Assembly (NCBI GenBank): GCA_964652025.1
Contig: CAZYZX010000012.1
Span: forward strand, 1 to 64,000
DNA length: 64,000 nt
Source of the DNA: JAEXOD01 sp964652025
Lineage (GTDB): Bacteria > Bacteroidota > Ignavibacteria > Ignavibacteriales > Melioribacteraceae
Direction: 5' to 3'
In this document: positions 26,924-36,717 of the stretch, in pieces
Layout of the letters: each line of letters opens with the position of its first letter
How positions within the stretch are numbered: position 1 is the first letter of the stretch
Position numbers and translations under genes: made by a program
Notes under the pieces: model-generated
Told to the model about the DNA's origin: nothing
The model's database searches: none
What the model saw: only the letters and a program-made list of their open reading frames with translations

Positions 26924-28386
26924 TTGTAAAATTTGAGCAAGACCAAATTATTAATTATTTATCTGATGCAGCAAATGTAAAAGGGGAGTGCACTGCTGTT
27001 TATTTACCAAATAATTACAACGATATAATTAATATTGTTAAAGAATGTTATAACAATAATACAAAAATAACTATATCTGGAAATAGAACAGGACTAACGG
27101 GTGCAGCCATTCCTAAGGGGGGAATAATTTTATCTACTGAAAACTTAAATAAAATTTTAGAAATTAATACAGAAATTGGTTACATAATAACCATGCCGGG
27201 TGTGCTTTTAAGTACGCTTATTGAAGAAGTAGAAAAGCTTGGTTTGTTTTATCCTGCAGACCCTACAGAAAAAAATTGCTTTATTGGTTCTACCCTTGCT
27301 ACTAATGCAAGTGGTGCACGTACTTATAAATTTGGTGCTACAAGAAATTATGTAGAAAGTATTAAACTAATTACTACTACAGGTGATACAATAACAATAA
27401 ACAGAGGGGAATATTTTGCTAAAAATGGTATTGGGGAATTATTTACTGATAGTGGGGAAACAATTACATTTGAAATACCTAATATAAATTTACCTGTAAG
27501 CAAAAATAGCGCTGGTTACTACTGTAAACATGGAATGGATTTAATAGACCTATTTATTGGTAGCGAAGGAACATTGGGTATTATTTACGAAATAAAACTT
27601 AAACTATTAAAACTACCACAAAAGTTTTTTTCGGTTGTTGTTTTTTTTGATAACATTAACACCTGTTTTAATTTTATAGAAGAAATTAAATTAAATGATA
27701 ATAAACAAATTAAACCAAGTGCTATTGAATTTATGGATAAGCACTCTTTGGAACTATTAAAGAATGATTATCCAAATATTCCTTTGGGCGCTGAAGCTTG
27801 TTTATGGATTGAACAAGATGCGCTAAATGCTGAATATGAGGAATTAATTAACGCATATACAAATATTTTTGATTATTTTAATATTAATACACAGTTAATT
27901 TGGTTTGCAAGCACAGAAAAAGAATTAAAAGAATTTCAAAAATTTAGGCATGCAATACCAAGTAAAGTTAACGAATTTATAGCAAAAAATAATTTTACAA
28001 AACTTGGTACAGATATAGCTGTGCCAGATAAAACATTTAAGCAATTTTATTTTGAAGCAGTAAAATTAGTTGAGGATAATAAATTAGATTACGTTGTTTA
28101 TGGTCACTTTGGAAACTCTCATATTCACCTAAATATGCTACCAAAAAACAATTTGGAAAGAGAAAAGGCAAAAGAAATATATTTAAAACTTTGCGAAAAG
28201 GCTATTTATTATAATGGTACAATTTCTGCAGAGCATGGAATTGGTAAGCTTAAAAGCCAATATTTAGAAATTATGTATAATAAAGATATTTTACTTAAAT
28301 TTGCTAAAATTAAAAAAACATTTGACCCAAAACTTATATTAAATATTGGTAACATAATTAACGAAAAGTATTTTAATGAAATATAA
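26920..28386 (+). CDS. FAD-linked oxidase, glycolate oxidase / D-lactate dehydrogenase family
   Basis: 488 residues. An FAD_binding_4 (PCMH) domain occupies the first half: GNRTGLTGAAIPKGG, PADPTEKNCFIGSTLATNASGART, GSEGTLGIIYEI. An FAD-oxidase C-terminal domain follows, with YGHFGNSHIHLN and AEHGIGKLK containing the catalytic-region His residues. This matches GlcD/Dld-type 2-hydroxyacid dehydrogenases. No iron-sulfur domain is fused and no glcE/glcF partner is nearby, so substrate and electron acceptor are not decidable. The 3' end overlaps the TPR gene by 11 bases. Confidence 0.88.
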   Translation: MIVKFEQDQIINYLSDAANVKGECTAVYLPNNYNDIINIVKECYNNNTKITISGNRTGLTGAAIPKGGIILSTENLNKILEINTEIGYIITMPGVLLSTLIEEVEKLGLFYPADPTEKNCFIGSTLATNASGARTYKFGATRNYVESIKLITTTGDTITINRGEYFAKNGIGELFTDSGETITFEIPNINLPVSKNSAGYYCKHGMDLIDLFIGSEGTLGIIYEIKLKLLKLPQKFFSVVVFFDNINTCFNFIEEIKLNDNKQIKPSAIEFMDKHSLELLKNDYPNIPLGAEACLWIEQDALNAEYEELINAYTNIFDYFNINTQLIWFASTEKELKEFQKFRHAIPSKVNEFIAKNNFTKLGTDIAVPDKTFKQFYFEAVKLVEDNKLDYVVYGHFGNSHIHLNMLPKNNLEREKAKEIYLKLCEKAIYYNGTISAEHGIGKLKSQYLEIMYNKDILLKFAKIKKTFDPKLILNIGNIINEKYFNEI

Positions 28387-30211
28387 AATTATAATTTTAT
28401 TTTTATTTGTTAGCAGTTTATTAAATGCACAAGGCATTAGCTTAGATAACAAATTTAGGCTTGCACAAAGTTACGAAGAAGCGGGAATGCTTGATAAAGC
28501 TAAAGAAATTTATGCAGAAATTTATAAGGCAGCACCGAATAATTATGTCTATTTCGAGTCTTATAATCGTTTACTTTTAACAATAAAAGATTACGACACA
28601 GCTATTAATATTTTGTTAGAAAGGATAAAACAAAATCCAAATGATATAAATAATTATGGCTTACTTGGAACAACCTATTACTTGCAGAATAAGCAAGAAG
28701 AAGCTTTTAACACTTGGGAACAAGCAATAAAGGTGATGCCTAACAGTGCTAATATTTATAGAATTATTGCCAATTTTGCGGTTCAAAACAGAGCATTTGA
28801 TAAAGCCATTCAATACCTGCAGAAAGGGGCAGAACTAAGTACAGATAAAAATAATTTTTATTTTGATATTGCCAATCTTTTAACAATTACAATGAAATAT
28901 GGTGAGGCTGCTGAGGAATATTGCAAAATATTATTAAGTCAACCAAATCAATTTGAAGGTATTAAAGCAAGAATTGCGCCTTATCTAAATTCTAAAGAGT
29001 CTATTGACCATTTTTTGGAAACAGTTAAAAAGTTCTCTGCTGCAAATAAAGATAAAGCGGTTTTTTATGATTTTTTAACCTTTTTATACTTGCAAAACGA
29101 TGACTATAGCAATGCATATAATACTGTTTTACTTTCTGATAAGCTTTACAATACAGAGGGTGCAAAAATATATACTTTTGCTAATGAAGCTTTAAACGAA
29201 AATAATTACGAGTTTGCCGCCAAAGCATTCGATTATATTATTAAAAATTACGATAAAAGCGCATATGTGCCAAATTCCAAAATTGCTTTTGTTAGGGCAA
29301 AGTATAATGCATTAAACGATAAATATTTGCGCATTAACCCAGCTTGGAAAGAGTATAGCACAATAGATACATCCGGTAGTTATGAATATTTACCAATAAT
29401 TAAAACTTATTTAACATTAGTAAAAGATTACTATGGCAACCCAGATATTAAAACAGAAGCTTACTATTATATTGGGGAAATATACAAAGAAAAATTTAAC
29501 CTAACTGATAGTGCAAAAAAGTATTTAAACGAAATAGCAGAAAGATACCCAATATCTGCATTTGCGGGTAAAGCACTATTTAAACTTTCAGATATTGCTA
29601 TAGATGAAGGGAATTTAGCCCAAGCGGATAGTTTTTTAGATAAAATTTTACTTTATAGACGAGTTACTACTGGAGAACTTAAGGAAGCAGAATTTAGAAA
29701 AGCAAAAATTACATTTTGGCAAAACGATTTTGATAAAACAATTACTAAACTTAACGGAGTAATTAAAGAACTTAACGAAAATATAGTAAACGATGCCTTA
29801 ACCTTACTTATTACAATTAATACTTTAAAATACGATTCTCTAAGTTTAGTTAAGTATGCTATGGCAGATTACTTAGCCAATAGGGGAATTTTTAATGAAG
29901 CTGCAAAAATTTATTTAAGTTTATCTAAATCTAACGATGTTGTATTTCTTAACAATTTGGCACTTTATAATTATTCTTTAATGTTAATTGCTTTAAACGA
30001 TTATAAAAATGCAATAAATTACTTAGAAAACTTGAGTAATAATGAAAATATGAATATCTTTGCAGATAAATCTTTATTTTTGTTATCAAATTTATATCAG
30101 TATGGAATAAAAGATTTAGAACAAGCGAAATTGTGTTATCAAAAAATATTAGAAAAGTATCCCAATTCGTTTTATATCGATAAAGCAAGAAATTTTTTAA
30201 ATAATAAATAG
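28376..30211 (+). CDS. secreted or periplasmic TPR-repeat protein
   Basis: 611 residues. Signal peptide (IIILFLFVSSLLNAQG, cleavage near 19), then tetratricopeptide-like repeats through nearly the whole length (for example AQSYEEAGMLDKAKEIYAEIYKAAPNN, LGTTYYLQNKQEEAFNTWEQAI, and a C-terminal AKLCYQKILEKYPNSFYIDKAR). The later repeats with YP-x-S endings resemble those of BamD/YbgF-like outer-membrane assembly proteins. Probable periplasmic scaffold; partner unknown. It overlaps the preceding gene and lies 9 bases before clpX. Confidence 0.82.
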   Translation: MKYKIIILFLFVSSLLNAQGISLDNKFRLAQSYEEAGMLDKAKEIYAEIYKAAPNNYVYFESYNRLLLTIKDYDTAINILLERIKQNPNDINNYGLLGTTYYLQNKQEEAFNTWEQAIKVMPNSANIYRIIANFAVQNRAFDKAIQYLQKGAELSTDKNNFYFDIANLLTITMKYGEAAEEYCKILLSQPNQFEGIKARIAPYLNSKESIDHFLETVKKFSAANKDKAVFYDFLTFLYLQNDDYSNAYNTVLLSDKLYNTEGAKIYTFANEALNENNYEFAAKAFDYIIKNYDKSAYVPNSKIAFVRAKYNALNDKYLRINPAWKEYSTIDTSGSYEYLPIIKTYLTLVKDYYGNPDIKTEAYYYIGEIYKEKFNLTDSAKKYLNEIAERYPISAFAGKALFKLSDIAIDEGNLAQADSFLDKILLYRRVTTGELKEAEFRKAKITFWQNDFDKTITKLNGVIKELNENIVNDALTLLITINTLKYDSLSLVKYAMADYLANRGIFNEAAKIYLSLSKSNDVVFLNNLALYNYSLMLIALNDYKNAINYLENLSNNENMNIFADKSLFLLSNLYQYGIKDLEQAKLCYQKILEKYPNSFYIDKARNFLNNK

Positions 30212-30220
30212 AAAGAGAAT

Positions 30221-31474
30221 ATGAGTACAATTAAACCAAATAGACCGATTAAATGCTCGTTTTGCGGTAGAGAAGCACACGAAGTTGGAAGTATTATTGC
30301 CGGCCCAGATGTTTACATTTGTGATATTTGCGTTAAAGCAAGTGTGGATATTATTAAAAATAATATGGCTGCTATAAATGATAAAGGGACTGGCAATGTT
30401 GAATTTTTAACACCCGATAAAATTAAGAAAAGTTTAGATGATTATGTAATAGGGCAAGAAAGAGCAAAAAAGGTATTATCTGTAGCAGTATATAATCACT
30501 ATAAAAGAATAAATAGCACTACTGCATTATATGATTTAGATGATGTTGAAATCGAAAAGAGTAATATTTTGCTAATGGGACCAACTGGTGTTGGTAAAAC
30601 ATTGCTTGCCCAAACACTTGCAAAAATTTTAGATGTTCCATTTGCAATAGCCGATGCAACTACATTAACAGAAGCTGGCTATGTTGGCGATGACGTAGAA
30701 ACAGTTTTAGTTAGATTATTGCAAGCTGCTAACTATGATTTAGAGCGCGCTCAAAAGGGGATAGTTTACATTGATGAAATTGATAAAATAGCGCGTAAAA
30801 GTGAAAGTACAAGTATTACCCGAGATGTTAGTGGAGAAGGTGTTCAACAAGCTCTACTAAAAATTTTGGAAGGTACTATTGCGGGCGTTCCTCCTAAAGG
30901 GGGTAGAAAACATCCAGAACAAAATTTAATAAACATTAATACTAAAAACATTTTGTTTATTGTTGGTGGTGCTTTTGATGGGATTGAACCCATTATTGCT
31001 AGTAGAATTAATAAAAATCCTTTTGGTTTTACAGGAGAGTTAAATGGCAAAAAGGCTGATAAAGACGATTTAATGCAACTTACCCAACCGGAAGATCTTT
31101 TACGCTATGGATTAATTCCAGAATTAATTGGCAGATTGCCCGTTATTGCACCTCTGCAAGCACTTAACGAAGAAGCTTTTAGAAGTATTTTAACCAAACC
31201 TAAAAACGCTATTATTAAGCAGTATCAAAAGTTGTTTAAGTTAGAAGGAGTTGATTTGCAGTTTGATCCTTTAGCACTTGACGAAATTGTTAAAACAGCT
31301 ATGGCTCGTAAAACTGGAGCCCGTGCTTTACGTTCTATTGTGGAAGATACCTTGCTTGATATTATGTACGAGCTACCAAGCATGCAAAATGTTACTAAAT
31401 GCTTAATTACTAAAGATGTTGTTTTAGGAAATGGTGACCCTCTTTTCTTTTATGAAGATAGAAAAATAGCTTAA
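30221..31474 (+). CDS. clpX: ATP-dependent Clp protease ATP-binding subunit ClpX
   Basis: 417 residues, full length. N-terminal C4 zinc-binding domain (CSFCGREAHEVGS...YICDICV), AAA+ module with Walker A GPTGVGKT (about 119-126), Walker B IVYIDEIDKIAR, pore loop GYVGDD, the IGF-like loop region after GGAFDGIE, and sensor-2 ARKTGARALRSI. It unfolds substrates for ClpP, which is not in this window. Preceded by AAAGAGAA at a good spacing. Confidence 0.97.
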   Translation: MSTIKPNRPIKCSFCGREAHEVGSIIAGPDVYICDICVKASVDIIKNNMAAINDKGTGNVEFLTPDKIKKSLDDYVIGQERAKKVLSVAVYNHYKRINSTTALYDLDDVEIEKSNILLMGPTGVGKTLLAQTLAKILDVPFAIADATTLTEAGYVGDDVETVLVRLLQAANYDLERAQKGIVYIDEIDKIARKSESTSITRDVSGEGVQQALLKILEGTIAGVPPKGGRKHPEQNLININTKNILFIVGGAFDGIEPIIASRINKNPFGFTGELNGKKADKDDLMQLTQPEDLLRYGLIPELIGRLPVIAPLQALNEEAFRSILTKPKNAIIKQYQKLFKLEGVDLQFDPLALDEIVKTAMARKTGARALRSIVEDTLLDIMYELPSMQNVTKCLITKDVVLGNGDPLFFYEDRKIA

Positions 31475-31503
31475 TTATTTTTTTGTTAAAGTTTGTAGGA
31501 TTA

Positions 31504-32889
31504 ATGCTTAAAGTATTTTTCTTTTTATTTTTTGCTTTTGTTAATTTATTTTCTCAATCTACTTTAAATGAAAGAATAAATAACATTTTAAGTAAAGTAC
31601 CTAAAGGAACTATTGCCGCTGTTGAAATAATTGATGCCGAAACGGGTCAATCTATTTACGAAAACGAAGCAACAACTCATGTTATCCCCGCAAGTAATGC
31701 TAAATTATTTTCTACTGCAACGGCTCTTTCTATTATGGGCTTAAATTATGAATTTGAAACCCAACTGCTTACTAATGACAGAAATTTAGCTGATAATGTT
31801 ATAAACGGTAATATTTATATTAAAGGGTTTGGCAATAGTCTTTTTACAGATAAAGATTTAGATGATTTTGTTGACCAACTTAAAAAATTAAATATTACCC
31901 AAATAACTGGTGATGTTATAGGTGATGACTCAATTTGGGATAAAGATTATTTTAGAGAATCGTGGATAGAAGGCGAAAGTGCTAACGTTTCTGTTTCTGC
32001 CGTTTCTGCGTTAGTTTTTAATCGAAATATTTTAACTATTAATATATCTGGTGCTGCAAAGGTAAAAAATAAAGCTATAGTAAATTTAGGTGATGATAAT
32101 AATTACATTAAAGTAATTAATTCCTGTACTACAGTTAAACGAAAAGGAAGTCCTAAAGCTGTATTAAACTTTAGAGATAATAAAATAATTTTAGAAGTTT
32201 CTGGCTCAATAAAAAGAAATTCCCACACTTCAATAAACGTTAGAATTTCTAATCCTCCATTATATATTGCCTCAGTTTTTTACTCAAGGCTTTTAAAAGC
32301 GGGTATTTCTGTAAAAGGGATACCAAAGGAAGGAATTACAGAAGTTAATTCATCTATAATTACTAAGGCAACAACACCTATTTTGGATATTGTAAACTTA
32401 GTTAATAAAAGAAGTGATAATTTTTTGGCAGAGTGTTTATTTAAATCCATTGGTGCTTATAAAACTTTAAAGCAGGGGAATGCTTTTTACAGTACCCAAG
32501 CTATTAACCAATTTATACAGGAACAAGATATCTACAGTGAAGATGTGGAAATTGTGGATGGTTCCGGTATATCCCGTAGTAATAACGTTACTGTAAAAAC
32601 TATGGCTCAACTTTTATATAATATCTTTAAAAATAAACAAATTTTTAGTGCATTTAAAAATTCCTTAGCAATTTCTGGAATTGAAGGAACCTTGCGTCGT
32701 AGAATGAAAAATGGTTTTGAAGGTAAGTTTTATGGTAAAACCGGCACTTTAAGGGGAGTATCGTCTTTATCTGGTTATTATGAACCTGAGGAAGGTAAAT
32801 ATTATGTTGTTAGTATGGTTTTTTTGTTTAGCAAAAAAGACCATGAATTTTATAAGGATCTTCAAGATAAAATAATAGAAAGTATATAA
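31504..32889 (+). CDS. dacB: D-alanyl-D-alanine carboxypeptidase/endopeptidase (S13, PBP4 type)
   Basis: 461 residues from ATG 31504, chosen over TTG 31483 because an AGGA ribosome site sits 4-7 bases before it and a signal peptide (VFFFLFFAFVNLFS) starts there. S13 motifs: catalytic S64 in ASNAKLFSTA (S-x-x-K), S-D-N in KRSDNFLAEC, and K-T-G in GKTGTLRGVSS. The enzyme trims peptidoglycan stem peptides in the periplasm. The last eight codons (DKIIESI-stop) are duplicated 3.2 kb downstream at 36082-36105 as part of a tandem duplication. Confidence 0.93.
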   Translation: MLKVFFFLFFAFVNLFSQSTLNERINNILSKVPKGTIAAVEIIDAETGQSIYENEATTHVIPASNAKLFSTATALSIMGLNYEFETQLLTNDRNLADNVINGNIYIKGFGNSLFTDKDLDDFVDQLKKLNITQITGDVIGDDSIWDKDYFRESWIEGESANVSVSAVSALVFNRNILTINISGAAKVKNKAIVNLGDDNNYIKVINSCTTVKRKGSPKAVLNFRDNKIILEVSGSIKRNSHTSINVRISNPPLYIASVFYSRLLKAGISVKGIPKEGITEVNSSIITKATTPILDIVNLVNKRSDNFLAECLFKSIGAYKTLKQGNAFYSTQAINQFIQEQDIYSEDVEIVDGSGISRSNNVTVKTMAQLLYNIFKNKQIFSAFKNSLAISGIEGTLRRRMKNGFEGKFYGKTGTLRGVSSLSGYYEPEEGKYYVVSMVFLFSKKDHEFYKDLQDKIIESI

Positions 32890-33500
32890 TAAAAAAGGGG
32901 TGTTGTTTCACCCCTTAAAATTTATTAAATGAACTTATTATTTTATTAGTAGCATTTTTTTAGTATCAATAAAGTTATCGGTTTCTAATTTATAAAAGTA
33001 AACACCACTTGGTAAGTTGCTTGCATTAAATTGTAGTGTGTAGCTGCCGGCTGCTTTTATTTGGTTTAGTAGCTCACAAACTTCATTGCCTAAAACATCA
33101 TAAACTTTAATTTTAACAAGTCCATCTTTAGCAACTGTATAATTAATATTAGTAACTGGATTAAAAGGATTAGGGTAATTTTGAGATAAAGAATAACTAT
33201 AGTTAGCAGATTTATTAACAGAAATAGAATTTGTGTAAGTAAAATTACCATCTAAATCAACTTGTTTAAGTCTATAATAAATAGTGCCGTAAAGGTTATT
33301 TAGGTCAGTATAAAAGTAATCATTTTTAACATTGCTGTTCCCTTTGCCATCAATAGAAGCAATAGTAATCCAATCAGTGTGTTCTGTTTTTCTTTCAACT
33401 TCAAATCTAAGGTTATTAATTTCAGTATCAGTAGACCAGTACAAGTTAACGGCATTATTAACCACGTCAGCAAAGAAAGAAGAAAGCTGCACAGGTAAAG
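32866..33500. repeat. long direct repeat, copy A (partner 36082-36717)
   Basis: About 635 bp nearly identical to 36082-36717. It spans the last eight codons of dacB, the intergenic hairpin and the whole 3' (C-terminal) part of the propeller gene. Differences are few and mostly at third codon positions, plus changes in the hairpin loop. Confidence 0.93.
32891..32916 (-). terminator. hairpin terminator between dacB and the convergent propeller gene
   Basis: AAGGGGTG (32895-32902) pairs with CACCCCTT (32909-32916). Read on the minus strand it is followed by TTTTTTATTATA, a good U-tract for the propeller gene, and it may also stop dacB transcription. A near copy lies at 36112-36133. Confidence 0.85.
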
Positions 33501-35814
33501 GATTTTCACTATCAGAAAAAGCAGCAACGTAATAAGCGGCATGGTTACCAGCATTAATAAACTCACCTCCAACAATTATTTTACCAATAGTTGGATTAAC
33601 TGCTAAGCATCTAACAGTGTAATCTGTACCATTAATACTATTTTCTACTAAATTTTTCCATTCATAGCCGTTCCATTTACCAACATAATTTACAGTATTA
33701 CCGCCATAATTGTAAAATGAACCACCACAGTATAAATCTGACCCATATGTAACAATCGAATAAACTGCTCCGTAAGGAATACCATCTCCAAGTCCAAACC
33801 ATTGGCTTCCGTTCCATCGTGCAATACTTTTAGCATTTACACCACCAATACTAGAAAACTCTCCACCAGCATATAAGTCGCTACCATTTAAAGCTAAAGC
33901 AAAAACAGAACCGGTTGGATTAGAGCCTAATGTTGTCCAAGAGTTATCAGCCCACTTTGCTAAGTAATTAATAGAATTACCACCAGCATTATTAAACGCA
34001 CCGCCTGCATACACAAAGTTATTATCAACAACAATAGCATAAACACGTTGATCCATACCAGATCCAAATTGGCTCCATGAATTTCCATCCCACTTGGCTA
34101 TACGATTTACTTGAGTTGAGCCAGCATATGTAAAATCACCACCCACATATAGGTTATTATTGAATACAAATAAAGTGTAAACAGTATTATTAACTTGCAA
34201 GCTAAGTGGGCTCCAATTACTGCCATTCCATTTAGCAATATAATTAGCAGAATTACCACCAGCAGTAGTAAAACTACCACCTGCATATAAATCATTCCCC
34301 CAAATAGCTAAAGCATAAATTGTATTATTTGTACCACTGCCAAGTGCACTCCAAGTTTTTGTAGTATAATTATATTTTGCTATATTGTTTGTAATAATAT
34401 CTCCAGCATAAGTAAAATTACCACCTAAATATATATTATCATCCTTAATTGCAATTGAGTAAACTTTACCAGAAACTCCTTTATTTGCATTATCTTGAAT
34501 AGGAGACCAAGCATTATTTGTTAAGTCCCATTTAGAAATATTATATGTAGTAAAGTTTGTAGACCGTGAAAATTCACCTCCAACATAAAGCTTAGAATTA
34601 TTAATAACTAATGCATTAACAGATTCGCCATTTGTAATCCCTTGCTCCAAAGCACTCCAGTTGGCTCCATCCCATTTAGCTATTTTATTTACTGTTGAGT
34701 TTCCAGCAACTGTAAAATTTCCACCAACATAAATGTCATTACCATTTAATGTTATAGATTTTACAGGGTAATTCGTTCCATTACTATAATCACTCCCTAG
34801 TTTTTGCCAGCTAGTGCCATTCTATTTAGCAATATAATTATAATTTGGGTAGTCACCATTTGCTTGCGTAAAACTTCCTCCTGCATAAACGGCAGTTTCA
34901 TTTGCTGCCAATGCATAAACTATGTAATTAAAGCCATTATTCATGTTAATCCAATTGCTTCCATCCCATTTAGCAATATAATTATGAGAAGAACCACCTG
35001 CAGCAGTAAATTGACCCCCTACATATAAATTTGAACCTTGGCATGCTAACGCATAAACAGTACTATTAACACCAATTTGAACGCCATTATTTAATTCACT
35101 CCATGTGTTTGATGCAATAATGTACTTACCAACATAGTTTAAAGTTGTGGAACCTGCTGATGTGAAAGTTCCTCCTACATATAAATCTGTACCATCAGTT
35201 GCAAGTGCATAAACGTTGCCATTTAAGTTACCAGTAAGAGCACTCCAATTATTCCCATCCCATTTGGCTATATAATATGCATTAATTCCTCCAGCACTAG
35301 TAAAAGAACCACCGACATATAAATTTGTACCTATAACAGCAAATGCATAAACTTGCCCATTAACCCCTGTACCAAGTGAGCTAAATTTGTTAGTAGTAAT
35401 ATTATATTTAACAATGTTACTAACTGTTAAACTATCTGCTAAATCAAAATTGCCTCCCATAAAAACATCATTACCAATTACCGCAATGGCTCTTACTATA
35501 GAAGTGTAATTATTCTTTCTTAAAACCCCCATGTTCCCGCTACCTAAAGTGCTCCAAGTAATGTTAGTGTTTGCTTTGGGTTTATAAAGCTCTTCTGTTT
35601 TAATTAGTTTAGGCTTATTATTATCATCGGTAACTAAAGTGTAGCCTTCTGCATTATAGGCACCATTTGTGCCTGTTATAATGCTGCCATCCTCTCTTAA
35701 TATTTTTTCTACACTTTCTGTTTGTGCTAAAAATTGGGTGGTGTTAAGTAAAATGATAGGTATAATAAGACCTAAATATACTTTAATTAATTTAGTAAAA
35801 TTAATTAATAACAT
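32938..35814 (-). pseudogene. secreted repeat beta-propeller T9SS protein (copy A), interrupted by an amber codon
   Basis: One 958-codon frame running from ATG 35814 to the stop at 32938, broken only by TAG at 34824-34822 where the repeat pattern I-A-K-W-N-G demands Trp (TGG). Signal peptide (about 1-31), an N-terminal module with SVEKILREDGSIITG, then about a dozen 40-45-residue repeats of the form LYVGGSFTSAGG...IAKWDG..W..LG..., likely beta-propeller blades. A roughly 180-residue C-terminal part has a Fn3-like domain and a T9SS type A domain (QNYPNPFNPVT...FYKLETDNFIDTKKMLLIK). If the TAG is real, the product is a 330-residue secreted fragment without its sorting signal. Decay must be recent since no other lesion exists. 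Sequencing error or readthrough is possible. Confidence 0.85.
35582..35724. repeat. direct repeat of propeller gene 5' region, copy A (partner 37219-37361)
   Basis: 143 bp encoding the SVEKILREDGSIITGTNGAYNAEG module, almost identical to 37219-37361. With the 3' repeat it brackets the diverged propeller-blade cores of the two paralogues. Confidence 0.9.
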
Positions 35815-36154
35815 ATATCCTCCCTAAAATATACAATTAATTTTTTACTAATTAAATTTTACACTATGAAATTTCAAAGAAACAATTAATTAAGCTAAAT
35901 TAAAATGTAGGTTAACTTATTTGTAAATATGCAATTGATTAAATAAAATTTCTTAAAATTAAAATAAATATACATAAGAGCAAAAAAATAAAAGTTTAAT
36001 TTGCTAAAAAATAAAAAACAAAAAATAAAAAATCAATAAGTAAATCTGTTAAATTTCAGTTGTTTTTATTTAAAATTTCTGGATAAAATAATAGAAAGTA
36101 TATAATAAAAAAAGGGGTGTAGCAACACCCCTTAAAATTTATTAAATTAACTTA
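35815..36154. other. 340-bp non-coding spacer holding a duplicated dacB tail
   Basis: From 35815 to about 36080 the sequence is very AT-rich and begins with the GGAGG ribosome site of copy A (minus strand); I see no gene. From 36082 it repeats the dacB end (encoding D-K-I-I-E-S-I-stop with no reading frame in front) and the terminator, then enters the 3' end of copy B. The junction near 36081 marks one edge of a tandem duplication. Confidence 0.85.
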
Positions 36155-36717
36155 TTATTTAATAAGCAGCATTTTTTTAGTATCAATAAAGTTATCGGTT
36201 TCTAATTTGTAAAAGTAAACACCACTTGGTAAGTTACTTGCATTAAATTGTAATGTATAACTGCCAGCTGCTTTTATTTGGTTTAGTAGTTCGCAAACTT
36301 CATTGCCTAAAACATCATAAACTTTAATTTTAACAAGTCCATCTTTAGCAACTGTATAATTAATATTAGTAACTGGATTAAAAGGATTAGGGTAATTTTG
36401 AGATAAAGAATAACTATAGTTAGCAGATTTATTAACAGAAATAGAATTTGTGTAAGTAAAATTACCATCTAAATCAACTTGTTTAAGTCTATAATAAATA
36501 GTGCCGTAAAGGTTATTTAGGTCAGTATAAAAGTAATCATTTTTAACATTGCTGTTCCCTTTGCCATCAATAGAAGCAATAGTAATCCAATCAGTGTGTT
36601 CTGTTTTTCTTTCAACTTCAAATCTAAGGTTATTAATTTCAGTATCAGTAGACCAGTACAAGTTAACGGCATTATTAACCACATCAGCAAAGAAAGAAGA
36701 AAGCTGCACAGGTAAAG
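36082..36717. repeat. long direct repeat, copy B (partner 32866-33500)
   Basis: About 636 bp nearly identical to copy A, including the orphan dacB tail, the hairpin and the C-terminal T9SS part of the second propeller gene. Confidence 0.93.
36112..36133 (-). terminator. terminator of propeller copy B
   Basis: AAGGGGTGT (36112-36120), loop AGCA, ACACCCCTT (36125-36133), followed on the minus strand by a run of T. Compared with copy A, the stem has gained a base pair while the loop changed, so base-pairing is maintained. Confidence 0.85.
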
